Below are positions 8,116 through 16,579 of a DNA stretch of 47,631 nucleotides, piece after piece; the first letter of the stretch is position 1; the number at the start of each line of letters is the position of its first letter. Both the position numbers and the translations under genes were made by a program. The notes beneath the pieces were generated by a model that saw only the letters and a program-made list of their open reading frames with translations, had not been told where the DNA came from and ran no database searches. This DNA comes from GH45 sp046704385 (GTDB taxonomy: Bacteria; Bacteroidota; Bacteroidia; Bacteroidales; SZUA-534): assembly GCA_046704385.1 (NCBI GenBank), contig JBJKSB010000049.1, forward strand, positions 1-47,631, read 5' to 3'.

Positions 8116-9771
8116 TTACATTAGTTCTCTTCCTTCCCTGTCAGGGTCGTTTTTCACTTCGCATTGATCGTTGAAAATCATTGTTTCACCCTTTTCGGGG
8201 GTGTAGGCCGGCCACTCCGGTAAACTTTCCACATTGGGGTTCCCGGTTTTCATAAATTGCAATAAAGCATCAGACATTTTTGCCGATAAATCACGTGGGC
8301 GTTTTCCTCCCCCGGTATGAGTGAGCATCACATCTGTATTGGCAAACCAGAAACTAATATCAAGACAATGGAAGGCCCGCATACGGCCATTAAACATTGG
8401 GGGTTCCCAACCGAACCAATCCACATAAACCGGGGCTTTTTGCACTGATTTGGCATTGGCTGTTTCAATAACTCCTTTACGGTTACTCGCAATCATGATC
8501 ATAAGCTCAATGGGCTTAGCATTGGGGAAAGCTTTGGCATAGGCCTCGTACACTGCACCGGCTTTGTCCCCTAATCCACCACGAAAACCTGCACGTTCGG
8601 CCAGACTTTCTATCGCTTTTTCTTTGGTAATTTTTTCAAGTTCCGGGTTATTACGGCTCATGCCCCACTCATGGAATGTGCTGCTAATAATCATAGGTAC
8701 ATTACTTGAAAGGCCATCAGGATCAGCATAAAACGTACCCACCGGAATATTAATACCATCAGCCACCGGGGCAAATCCTCCGCGAAAACCGATAACTCCG
8801 TTTTCTTTGGCACATTCACGAGCCGCTTTGTTGGCCAGTAAAATATAATCTTTCCAGGGCATTTCCTGCAACTTGTCAATTTCTGATGGCTTTAATCCGG
8901 CCTCTTTCAAGATATATTCGCCCACTTTGCGTGAATATTCCTGATCGTTGGCTTTTGTTGATGAACCACTTAAAGCAACCGCCTTGTGAAAAAGACCTTT
9001 TGCAGCAGGCATGGCTGCCAATACACAAACTTTGGCTCCGCCTCCTGATTGTCCCATAATGGTAACATTGCCGGGATCACCTCCAAAATTCACAATATTT
9101 TCGTTCACCCATTTCAGGGCAGCCACCATATCCAGGGCACCAACATTGGCAGAATTAGCATATTTTTCGCCTCCAACGCCCGATAAATCAGAAAAACCAA
9201 TGGGTCCCAAACGGTGATTTATGGATACAAAAACGATATCGCCTTTACGACTTAAGTTTTCACCATTATAACCGTCCTGTTCAATGCCGTTGCCATTGGT
9301 ATAACCTCCGCCATGCAGCCAAACCAGTACAGGGCGCCTTTTACCATCGGCAATGCCGGGTGTCCAAATGTTAAGTTTCAGGCAATCTTCGCTAACATCA
9401 TCATAATTCCAGTGATCGGCATACGATGCCCATTTATTGGCATAGCGGTTATCCATGATTTGTGGAGCAGAATTTCCCCACCATACTGCCGGGTAAATAT
9501 CATCCCAGGGCTCGGGTTCCTGTGGCGGCATAAAACGGTTTTTGCCCGCAGTGTTTGCACCGTAAGGAATTCCACGGTAGTTATAAATGCCGCGCAGGAT
9601 AAATCCCTGCACTTTACCATATTTGGTTTGGGCAATGGCAATATCATCACCAACAAACAACTGTTGTTCATCATTTTTGTTATCCGTTTTCTGACCCTGA
9701 TTACACGATTGTAACAAGGGAAGAAATGCCAGCATAAAGCAAAGCCATAAAATATTCGTTGTTTTTTTCAT
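8116..9771 (-). CDS. Type-B carboxylesterase, lipoprotein (2 of 4)
   Basis: A type-B carboxylesterase of 551 residues when started at the ATG at 9771. The longer reading frame to 9837 would overlap the upstream gene by 56 bases and lacks a leading signal; the 9771 start gives a clean lipoprotein signal (lipobox LLQSC, Cys23) and a 10-base gap. The oxyanion HGGG is at about 153-156 and the nucleophile Ser242 in GQSGGG. A later HEWG (acid) and an FHCLDISFWF segment with the probable catalytic histidine complete the triad. It is close to the esterases at 9782-11449 and 28196-29845. It sits between another carboxylesterase and a GH3 gene in a continuous minus-strand operon, suggesting de-esterification before glycoside cleavage. 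The substrate is unknown. Confidence 0.87.
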   Translation of the reverse strand: MKKTTNILWLCFMLAFLPLLQSCNQGQKTDNKNDEQQLFVGDDIAIAQTKYGKVQGFILRGIYNYRGIPYGANTAGKNRFMPPQEPEPWDDIYPAVWWGNSAPQIMDNRYANKWASYADHWNYDDVSEDCLKLNIWTPGIADGKRRPVLVWLHGGGYTNGNGIEQDGYNGENLSRKGDIVFVSINHRLGPIGFSDLSGVGGEKYANSANVGALDMVAALKWVNENIVNFGGDPGNVTIMGQSGGGAKVCVLAAMPAAKGLFHKAVALSGSSTKANDQEYSRKVGEYILKEAGLKPSEIDKLQEMPWKDYILLANKAARECAKENGVIGFRGGFAPVADGINIPVGTFYADPDGLSSNVPMIISSTFHEWGMSRNNPELEKITKEKAIESLAERAGFRGGLGDKAGAVYEAYAKAFPNAKPIELMIMIASNRKGVIETANAKSVQKAPVYVDWFGWEPPMFNGRMRAFHCLDISFWFANTDVMLTHTGGGKRPRDLSAKMSDALLQFMKTGNPNVESLPEWPAYTPEKGETMIFNDQCEVKNDPDREGRELM

Positions 9772-9781
9772 CTTACTGGTT

Positions 9782-11449
9782 TTATTTTGTAAATATTTTG
9801 TTCCAAAGTTCCAATTCCATTTTATACCGGTCATCAATTACTTTACATTCAGTATCGATGCGCATTAAAGGTTTTTGCTGCAAATTATAAGCTTCCCAAT
9901 CCGGTTGACCTTTTGCTCCGGGCTTTCCTGTTTTTGCAAAAGTGGTCCACATTTCGCTCATATTTTGCGCTGCCTGAAAGCGCTCCGGCTTGTTCCCTGC
10001 CATACCCGAGCCACGGTTTCCCCATTTATCAAGCACATCATCCACATTATAAAATTTAAAAGGGATATCAAGCGCATGCATGGTTCCGTATTCATAATTA
10101 GTACCGGGCACCTTAAGTTCCGATTTATACCCAAAATTATACAGGTAAACCGGTGCTCCCTTTTGTGCTGCCTTTTTACCGGCAATGTTTAAAGAACCCA
10201 GCCCCATGCTTGTTAATGAATAAATTGACATAAATTGTTGTGATGGTGAAGCTTTCGGGTGAATTTTCTGGTAGGTATCAAAAATCAGGGTTGCCTTATC
10301 ACCAAAATCTTTTTGCAGACGGGCTTTTAATCCTTTTTTGGAAAGCTTAAATGCCTCTGTATCACCTGAGAACATGGAGAAAAATATTTGTTCATCTTCG
10401 TTCCAACCTACCATTAAAGGTTTATTATTAGAAATTTCAGGAGCTGTGGGATCGAATGGATGATTCGGTAACACCACCCCGTCCACTACCGGACCAAAAT
10501 CGCCCAAACCAGCTGCACCAATTCCATTAAATCCGGCTACCAACGATTTTCGTCCATATTTTTGAAGATTTACCTGGGCATCAAGTAATTGAGCAGCAGA
10601 TAAATTCAGCAATTTCTTCCAGTTTGAGGAGGAAATACCCAAATCTTTTAGCAAAAGCTCTGTAGTTTGTGCCGCCAGGGCAGCTTCCTTCATTCGCACT
10701 CCGGGACCACTTTCAATGGAGGCTTTGTTAAAATAAGGTGAAGCTTCAGGCATTGCATACAAACACGAGGTTTTGAGTCCTCCACCCGATTCACCAAAAA
10801 TCATTACATTTTCCGGATCACCACCAAATACGGAAATATTTTCGTTCACCCATTTCAAGGCAACGGCAATATCCTGCACTCCCCGGTTCCCCGAACCTTT
10901 GTATTCACCTCCGGCAATTTCATCAAGGTATAAATAACCCAGTAATCCCAACCTGTGATTCGTAGCCACTACAACTACATCGAACATACGGGCCAGGTTG
11001 GCACCGTCCTGCGAAACGCTTCCACCTGAACCATTTAAATAACCACCTCCATGATTGTAAACCATTACAGCCCGTTTTTTAGTATCGCAGGCCGGAGTCC
11101 AAATGTTCAGGGTCAGACAATCCTCCGCCGGATCGGGTTCATTAATCCCCCAGGTTTGGTTTGGAATTTGAATAGAAGGATGACCCAACTGCTTTGCATC
11201 GCGAATACCTGCCCATGGTTCCAGGGCAGCAGGTGTCAGGAAACGCCTTTCACCCGAAACTTTTCCGGCATACGGAACTCCTTTAAAAATATTGACTCCG
11301 TTTACATTTAACCCTTTGATCTTTCCATAGCCGGTTTCCACTATTTTTTCATCGTCTGAAAACCGCAAAGCCATATTAGCCAGACCGGGAAATACTATTA
11401 ATGATCCCAGTCCGGCTCCGGTATATTTAATAAATTCGCGTCGATGCAT
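9782..11449 (-). CDS. Type-B carboxylesterase with Tat-like signal (3 of 4)
   Basis: A 555-residue carboxylesterase. The N-terminus HRREFIKYTGAG followed by a weakly hydrophobic stretch looks like a twin-arginine export signal, unlike the Sec lipoprotein signals of the other three. This suggests periplasmic delivery of a folded enzyme. The oxyanion HGGG is at 133-136 and the nucleophile Ser221 in GESGGG. The MHALDIPF segment near the C-terminus carries the probable catalytic histidine. It starts 11 bases after the CE1-like esterase stop and is followed by another type-B esterase after 10 bases. It probably acts in the periplasm on partially processed, acylated sugars; the substrate is not known. 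Confidence 0.86.
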   Translation of the reverse strand: MHRREFIKYTGAGLGSLIVFPGLANMALRFSDDEKIVETGYGKIKGLNVNGVNIFKGVPYAGKVSGERRFLTPAALEPWAGIRDAKQLGHPSIQIPNQTWGINEPDPAEDCLTLNIWTPACDTKKRAVMVYNHGGGYLNGSGGSVSQDGANLARMFDVVVVATNHRLGLLGYLYLDEIAGGEYKGSGNRGVQDIAVALKWVNENISVFGGDPENVMIFGESGGGLKTSCLYAMPEASPYFNKASIESGPGVRMKEAALAAQTTELLLKDLGISSSNWKKLLNLSAAQLLDAQVNLQKYGRKSLVAGFNGIGAAGLGDFGPVVDGVVLPNHPFDPTAPEISNNKPLMVGWNEDEQIFFSMFSGDTEAFKLSKKGLKARLQKDFGDKATLIFDTYQKIHPKASPSQQFMSIYSLTSMGLGSLNIAGKKAAQKGAPVYLYNFGYKSELKVPGTNYEYGTMHALDIPFKFYNVDDVLDKWGNRGSGMAGNKPERFQAAQNMSEMWTTFAKTGKPGAKGQPDWEAYNLQQKPLMRIDTECKVIDDRYKMELELWNKIFTK

Positions 11450-11460
11450 ATTAAATTGTA

Positions 11461-12630
11461 TTATTTAAAAAGCAAGGGGGCAAACTCTGTCAGATACAAT
11501 CGCCAGTTCGACCAGGTATGACCACCATCACTTACATAAAAAGTGTGTTTCAGTCCATTCTCTGTAAGTTTTGCATCCAGTTTTTTTGCTGCTTCCCAAA
11601 GGAAATCCTTATTACCGCAGGCCAGCCAGTACAATTTATATCCGGCTTTATTTAGTGCTTGTAATTTAGCATCCACATCAGGCTGTTCACCCCATAACCC
11701 CATACTCAACGGGCAGATATACTGAAAGAAACCCGGATATTCATTGGCGGCAGCAATAGTGTGGCCGCCTCCCATGGAAAGACCTGCAATGGCCCGGTGA
11801 TCAGGATCGGCAATAACCCTGTAATTCTTTTCAATATAAGGTACAATGTCTTTAACAATACTATTTACATAGATATTTCTCTTGGTTGAATCGCGAAAAT
11901 CGAATTCACCCTCAGGCAACAAGGTAGTTTTAGCTGCCATTTGATTTGGATTACCGTTGGGCATTACACAAATCATGGGCACAGCCAATCCCTTTTCAAT
12001 CAGGTTGTCCAAAATTTGCCGGGCCCGACCCATGGTACTCCACGCATCTTCATCGCCACCGGCACCGTGTAACAGGTATAATACCGGGTATTTTTCGTTG
12101 CTTGTTTCGTATCCGTAAGGGGTATAAACAAACATCCGGCGATTTAGCCCAAGAGTTGGTGAATCGTACCATACCTGGTGAAGATTTCCACGTTTATTGG
12201 CTTCATAATAATTCTCCGTTTTTTTGCCGGGAATAAGCAGCACACTCAGATAGCGGGTGCCATCACGCTGCAGAAAAACATTATTGGCATCCTGAACTGA
12301 TACGCCATCTACAATAAAACTGTAGGTATAAAGTTCTGGTGAAGGAGTTGGCAACGTTATTGACCAAAGGCCTTTTTCGTCTTTTGTCATATTCAGTGCA
12401 CTGGGAACATCCATTTCGCCCCATTGCGTTTTCATTTTAACGGTAGGTGTAAATCCTCCCATAATTTTTACCGTATCAGCATTCGGTGCCATAATACGGA
12501 AGGTTACTTCTTTTTCACCAATCTCCGGTGAAATTATAGGTTGACGACCCCAGACATTGGAAAGTTCCTGGGCAAAAGATCCTGAAAACATAGCCAGGAT
12601 GAAAAGCGTAAATAATATTTTCTTTTTCAT
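11461..12630 (-). CDS. CE1-like esterase with N-terminal CBM48/Ig-like domain
   Basis: A 389-residue secreted esterase (signal peptide to about residue 20, SFA-Q). Residues about 28-135 form a CBM48/early-set beta-sandwich as found before the catalytic domain in Bacteroidetes feruloyl/acetyl esterases of family CE1. The catalytic domain follows, with nucleophile Ser285 in GLSMGG, Asp342 in GNKDFL and His371 in GGHTW. It is clearly paralogous to the 19378-20574 product (same N-terminal pattern, same GNKDFL and TEFAPxLFK ending). The two paralogues flank the acid-catabolism module. Family knowledge points to feruloyl or acetyl ester cleavage on hemicellulose; the actual acyl group here is open. 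Confidence 0.88.
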   Translation of the reverse strand: MKKKILFTLFILAMFSGSFAQELSNVWGRQPIISPEIGEKEVTFRIMAPNADTVKIMGGFTPTVKMKTQWGEMDVPSALNMTKDEKGLWSITLPTPSPELYTYSFIVDGVSVQDANNVFLQRDGTRYLSVLLIPGKKTENYYEANKRGNLHQVWYDSPTLGLNRRMFVYTPYGYETSNEKYPVLYLLHGAGGDEDAWSTMGRARQILDNLIEKGLAVPMICVMPNGNPNQMAAKTTLLPEGEFDFRDSTKRNIYVNSIVKDIVPYIEKNYRVIADPDHRAIAGLSMGGGHTIAAANEYPGFFQYICPLSMGLWGEQPDVDAKLQALNKAGYKLYWLACGNKDFLWEAAKKLDAKLTENGLKHTFYVSDGGHTWSNWRLYLTEFAPLLFK

Positions 12631-12692
12631 ACGAATTATTTTTTTATAAAATGTTTATTTAAAAGTAATTAAGTATTGGTTTATTAATTTTT

Positions 12693-13730
12693 TTATTCCT
12701 GTCCAAAATCCAAATAAGAATCAAAAAAAGGCAACATTTGGTTAGGAATACGTCCGTCTTTTGTGTAAATATTATTAACATGGGTGCCTATATATTCCTC
12801 TGCAAAATGCTTAATACCTACATTTTCCAGTCTCTGGCTAAACATTTCACATTGTATCGTAAAACGCTCGCCAGCATTTCTTCCCCAATCCAGTTTTATG
12901 GCCTTTAATTTTTTTAGGTTATCCAGGTTTTTGTCTATCATATACAATGGCATATTTTCATACCACTTATTCAATACATCCTGGTTTACAATTAACTCAT
13001 CTCCCTCATATTTGAAAGGAACATCACAATAAAAAGGTGGATTTTGGGGATTTGGTGACCATGATTTACCAAAGGCAACGATTACCTTTCCAAAATAACT
13101 TTTATTTAAATCCTCCTGTGATTTTATTTTTGCAAATTCTTTATAGGTATTACTGTTTGGGCCATATTCCCTAACAATTGCCAATGCCCCGGGACTAAGT
13201 GCATAAACACTGCAAAATATTTCAGGATGATGCATGGCTATTTTAAGCGCTCCATATCCACCCATACTGTGACCCGTGATGCCGCGGCTTTCACTTTTGG
13301 CAATGGTTCGGTATTTTTTATCCATATATTTTACCAAATCAAATGCCGTGAAATCTTCCCAGTTCCCAAATATCCCGCTGTTGCTGTAAAAGCTTCCATC
13401 ATAGGTTGTTTTTTGATCGGATATAACCATTATGAAAGGCCTGACTTTGTGTGTTTCAATAGCAAAATCAAGAATTTCGGCCATGTAGGTTAATACATTA
13501 TTGTCTCCCATAAAACCATGCAAAAAATAGATAACCGGATAGCGCTGATCACTATCATCGTAGCCAGGTGGAAGATAAACCGAAACGGCACGGTTAGGGT
13601 TTTCTCCAAAATCATTTTCCAGATATTTTGAATAAATTGTATCTGTTATCACTTTCCCTTTATTATTCTGAGCCAGAATTGATAAAGGAATAATGAAAAT
13701 GATAATAAAAGAGAGCAAATTTCTTTTCAT
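12693..13730 (-). CDS. CE1/esterase-D-like secreted esterase
   Basis: A 345-residue alpha/beta-hydrolase with a signal peptide (to about residue 20, ILA-Q). It lacks the N-terminal CBM48-like domain of its neighbours. The oxyanion region is FLHGFMGDN (69-77) and the nucleophile Ser155 is in GHSMGG, followed by YGALKIAMHHPEIF, typical of the esterase D/tributyrin-esterase branch of CE1. A C-terminal YIGTHVN segment provides a candidate catalytic histidine. It begins 10 bases after the thiolase stop, so it continues the acid-module operon. This links ester hydrolysis with acid catabolism on one transcript. The substrate is unknown. Confidence 0.83.
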   Translation of the reverse strand: MKRNLLSFIIIFIIPLSILAQNNKGKVITDTIYSKYLENDFGENPNRAVSVYLPPGYDDSDQRYPVIYFLHGFMGDNNVLTYMAEILDFAIETHKVRPFIMVISDQKTTYDGSFYSNSGIFGNWEDFTAFDLVKYMDKKYRTIAKSESRGITGHSMGGYGALKIAMHHPEIFCSVYALSPGALAIVREYGPNSNTYKEFAKIKSQEDLNKSYFGKVIVAFGKSWSPNPQNPPFYCDVPFKYEGDELIVNQDVLNKWYENMPLYMIDKNLDNLKKLKAIKLDWGRNAGERFTIQCEMFSQRLENVGIKHFAEEYIGTHVNNIYTKDGRIPNQMLPFFDSYLDFGQE

Positions 13731-13740
13731 ACTTTTAATA

Positions 13741-14934
13741 TTAAATTTTTAAATCAATTCCTTCTACAATAGTTGAAACCCCCATTCCTCCACCAACACA
13801 TAAAGTGGCCAGACCCAATTTCGAATTACGTTTTTTCATCTCATGAAGCAGCGTAACTAAAATTCTTGTACCACTTGCTCCAACAGGGTGTCCTAAAGCA
13901 ATGGCACCCCCATTTACGTTCAAAATATCATTATTGAATCCAAGCAATTTTCCAACAGCAAGTGCCTGAGCTGCAAAAGCCTCATTCGCCTCAATCAGGT
14001 CAATCTGCTCCAACGTAAGCCGGGCTTTTTCCAATGCTTTTTGTGTAGCATAAACAGGGCCAATGCCCATAATTTTTGGATCAACTCCTGCTGATGCATA
14101 CGAAACAATTTTTGCCATGGATTTTATTCCAAGTTGTTTCGCCTTATCGGCACTCATTATTACCAGTGCAGCAGCCCCGTCATTAATACCTGAAGCATTT
14201 GCTGCTGTCACGGTTCCATCCTTTTTAAAGGCGGGCTTTAATCCTGAAAGACCCTCTTTGGTAACTCCAGTTCGGGGAAATTCATCTTTACTAAACTGTA
14301 TGGTTTCTTTTTTGCTTATTTGAACCTCTAGCGGTACAATTTCTTCTTTAAATCTATCCTCAGCCAACGCTTTTTCCGCCTTTTGCTGACTCCAGGCAGC
14401 AAACTCATCTTGTTCTTCACGGGTTATGCCATATTTTTCAGCAATATTCTCAGCAGTTATTCCCATATGATAACCTTCAAACGCATCTGTTAAAGCATCA
14501 TGTACCATGGTATCAATCAATTGCCCGTTGCCCATTCTATATCCATAGCGAGCTCTATTCATTACATAAGGAGCAGCACTCATATTTTCCATTCCCCCTG
14601 CTACAATAATATCAGCATCGCCTGCCATGATCATAGCAGCAGCCATATTTACAGCTTTCAATCCTGATCCACAAATGTTGTTAATATTCATAGCAGGAAC
14701 GGTATCCGGAATCCCTGCATTGATGGCAGCCTGACGTGCAGTACCTTGTCCTAACCCACTTTGCAGGACATTTCCCATAATCACCTCATTCACTTGCACC
14801 GGAGCTATTCCTGACCTTTTCAAAGCTTCTGCAATAACAACACTACCCAGATTTTGAACAGGAACATTAGCTAAAGTTCCTCCAAATTTACCTATGGCCG
14901 TACGAACAGCTCCTGCTATTACAATTTCTTTCAT
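13741..14934 (-). CDS. Acetyl-CoA acetyltransferase (thiolase)
   Basis: A 397-residue thiolase converting acetoacetyl-CoA plus CoA to two acetyl-CoA (reversible), in the cytoplasm. The start chosen is ATG 14934; the frame can be extended to a TTG at 14949, but that overlaps the CoA-transferase stop and adds residues not typical of the family. The catalytic Cys88 in ICGSGL, His349 in GHPVG and Cys379 in CVGGGMG are all present, as is NEAFAAQ. The overall pattern closely matches clostridial ThlA-type biosynthetic/degradative thiolases rather than 3-oxoadipyl-CoA thiolases. It starts 4 bases after the CoA-transferase beta gene. With CtfAB it makes an acetoacetate-to-acetyl-CoA route inside the esterase locus. 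Confidence 0.92.
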   Translation of the reverse strand: MKEIVIAGAVRTAIGKFGGTLANVPVQNLGSVVIAEALKRSGIAPVQVNEVIMGNVLQSGLGQGTARQAAINAGIPDTVPAMNINNICGSGLKAVNMAAAMIMAGDADIIVAGGMENMSAAPYVMNRARYGYRMGNGQLIDTMVHDALTDAFEGYHMGITAENIAEKYGITREEQDEFAAWSQQKAEKALAEDRFKEEIVPLEVQISKKETIQFSKDEFPRTGVTKEGLSGLKPAFKKDGTVTAANASGINDGAAALVIMSADKAKQLGIKSMAKIVSYASAGVDPKIMGIGPVYATQKALEKARLTLEQIDLIEANEAFAAQALAVGKLLGFNNDILNVNGGAIALGHPVGASGTRILVTLLHEMKKRNSKLGLATLCVGGGMGVSTIVEGIDLKI

Positions 14935-14938
14935 CTGT

Positions 14939-15595
14939 CTAAACTTCAATAGTTTTTAAATCCGCACTTATCTTAAATTCTGCTTCAGTGCTTTCTTCGA
15001 TATCTTTAATGCTTAATCCCGGGGCAATCTCTGTTAAAATACATTCACCTGCCTGAGTTACTTCAAACACTGCCTTTTCTGTAACTATCAGATTTACTTG
15101 CTTTGCGGCGGTAAGTGGGAGTTTGCATCTTTTTAAAATCTTAGGTTTTCCCTTTTTATTGAGATGTTCCATGGCTACAATTACTTTTCTTGCGCCCACC
15201 ACTAAATCCATGGCACCTCCCATGCCCGTAACCTTTTTGCCCGGAATCATCCAGCTTGCCAGGTTTCCTTCCTGGTCAACCTCCAATGCTCCTAACACGG
15301 TTGCATTTACATGTCCGCCACGGATAATTCCAAACGAAACAGAACTATCAAAAAATGAGGCTCCTTTTAAAACCGTTACATATCCCCCGCCGGCATCGGT
15401 TATATTTGCATCCATTGAATCATGACCGGCTTTGGGTCCAAGTCCCAAAAGTCCGTTTTCTGACTGTAGAATAACCTGAATCCCTTCCGGAATATAGTTT
15501 GCCACCATAGTTGGCATCCCAATTCCAAGATTTACCACATCACCATCCTGAAATTCCCTGGCTATTCTCCTGACAATAAATTCTCTGCTATCCAT
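14939..15595 (-). CDS. ctfB: Acetoacetate/butyrate-type CoA-transferase, beta subunit
   Basis: A 218-residue subunit of a class I CoA-transferase. The catalytic glutamate Glu46 is in SENGLLGLGP, the hallmark of the beta subunit, and LGIGMPT (23-29) and the FFDSSVSF and GGAMDLV segments are conserved. The sequence resembles CtfB/AtoA. With the alpha subunit it moves CoA from an acyl-CoA (such as acetyl-CoA or succinyl-CoA) to acetoacetate or a related short acid. The gap to the alpha subunit gene is 2 bases and to the thiolase gene 4 bases, so the three are translationally tight. The exact acid accepted cannot be told from sequence; 3-oxoadipate transferases are close relatives but there is no aromatic ring-cleavage gene nearby. 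Confidence 0.9.
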   Translation of the reverse strand: MDSREFIVRRIAREFQDGDVVNLGIGMPTMVANYIPEGIQVILQSENGLLGLGPKAGHDSMDANITDAGGGYVTVLKGASFFDSSVSFGIIRGGHVNATVLGALEVDQEGNLASWMIPGKKVTGMGGAMDLVVGARKVIVAMEHLNKKGKPKILKRCKLPLTAAKQVNLIVTEKAVFEVTQAGECILTEIAPGLSIKDIEESTEAEFKISADLKTIEV

Positions 15596-15597
15596 GA

Positions 15598-16248
15598 TTA
15601 TATTTTTACAAGCGTATCTACAAAAATGCCGGGTACCGTAACATGATTCGGATCGATTTCCCCGGTTTCGACAATCTCACTTACTTCAGCAATTACATGA
15701 TCGGCTGCTGTGGCCATCAAAACATTAAAATTCCTGGCCGCCCCGGAAATAAAAAGGTTTCCTGATTTATCAGCCTTATCTGCTTTAATCAATGCAACAT
15801 CAGCCCGGAGCGGAAGCTCAAGAATAAATTCCTTACCATCTACGGTTATTTTTTCTTTTCCTTCCTCAACAATAGTTCCTAAACCCACGGGAGTGAGTAC
15901 TCCACCCAGACCAGCACCACCGATTCTTATTTTTTCAGCCAGTGTTCCTTGCGGGAAAAGCTTCACCTCTGCTTCACCGGTATTCATAAAGTCTCCGGCG
16001 GCAGGGTTACCCCCGATATATGATGCCATCAGCCTTTTGACTTTCCCGCTTTTAAACAAGGCATAGTTGGTAGTTTCCATGGTACCGGTATCACTTGAAA
16101 TGGTAGTCAGATTTTGAACATCTGTCTCAGTAAGTGCCTTTACCAAATGCTGAGGATTGCCACAATGTAAGAAGCCGCCAATCATAATGGTGTCACCACT
16201 TTTTACAATTTTCAAAGCTTCTGTTATATCTTTTTGTTTGTCCTTCAT
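15598..16248 (-). CDS. ctfA: Acetoacetate/butyrate-type CoA-transferase, alpha subunit
   Basis: A 216-residue alpha subunit of a class I CoA-transferase. IMIGGFLHCGNP (about 21-32) is the CoA-binding glycine-rich signature, followed by ASYIGGNP, LFPQGTLAEKIR and GGAGLGGVLTPVGLGT, very like CtfA/AtoD. It pairs with the adjacent beta subunit. It is placed directly after the split AtuA genes and before ctfB, indicating that the acid acted on by AtuA, or its product, is activated or recycled by CoA transfer. Cytoplasmic; no signal peptide. Confidence 0.9.
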   Translation of the reverse strand: MKDKQKDITEALKIVKSGDTIMIGGFLHCGNPQHLVKALTETDVQNLTTISSDTGTMETTNYALFKSGKVKRLMASYIGGNPAAGDFMNTGEAEVKLFPQGTLAEKIRIGGAGLGGVLTPVGLGTIVEEGKEKITVDGKEFILELPLRADVALIKADKADKSGNLFISGAARNFNVLMATAADHVIAEVSEIVETGEIDPNHVTVPGIFVDTLVKI

Positions 16249-16263
16249 TTTCCTTGTTCTGTT

Positions 16264-16578
16264 TTAATCTTCAATATCCATATCAAGTAAAGCCGACGAA
16301 AGTGATTTACCATGAATATCAAGAGCTAAAGAACGGGTAACCCCTCCCGACAACGCATCGTGTAAAACAAAATTGAGCGCACCGATATTTGGCAATTCGT
16401 ATCGTATCACATCTCCCTTAACTATCTCCGAAAAATGGTTTTTCACCCTATCGATAGTAACTTTTTCCTTTAAAAGAACATAGTCTTCCTCTCTATTTGC
16501 AATTACTGAAATAATAGCCGTGTTCCCCTTATCACCTGTTCTTGAATGTGCTAGTTCTCTAAGTTTCATGACACCCAT
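16264..16578 (-). CDS. AtuA C-terminal-like small protein (split AtuA, part 2)
   Basis: A 104-residue protein beginning MGVMKLRELAHSRTGDKGN. The xELAHSRTGDKGN motif and following ferredoxin-fold-like pattern correspond to the C-terminal domain that in proteobacterial AtuA (acyclic terpene utilisation) proteins is fused to the DUF1446 domain. Here it is a separate gene starting 1 base after the stop of the DUF1446 gene, so the two products very likely form one functional unit. The start could be M1 (16578) or M4 (16569). Its biochemical role is not established; it is part of the acid-catabolism module. Confidence 0.75.
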   Translation of the reverse strand: MGVMKLRELAHSRTGDKGNTAIISVIANREEDYVLLKEKVTIDRVKNHFSEIVKGDVIRYELPNIGALNFVLHDALSGGVTRSLALDIHGKSLSSALLDMDIED

Positions 16579-16579
16579 T

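Noticed and set aside
9772..9837. Longer start for the carboxylesterase at 9837
   Set aside because: It would overlap the upstream gene by 56 bases and put 22 residues before the lipoprotein signal.
14935..14949. TTG start for the thiolase at 14949
   Set aside because: It overlaps the CoA-transferase stop and adds residues before the conserved MKEIVIAG; ATG 14934 fits the family and the spacing.
14939..16248. 3-oxoadipate CoA-transferase (aromatic degradation)
   Set aside because: Both subunits resemble CtfAB more closely, the thiolase is ThlA-like, and no ring-cleavage or protocatechuate genes are in the window.
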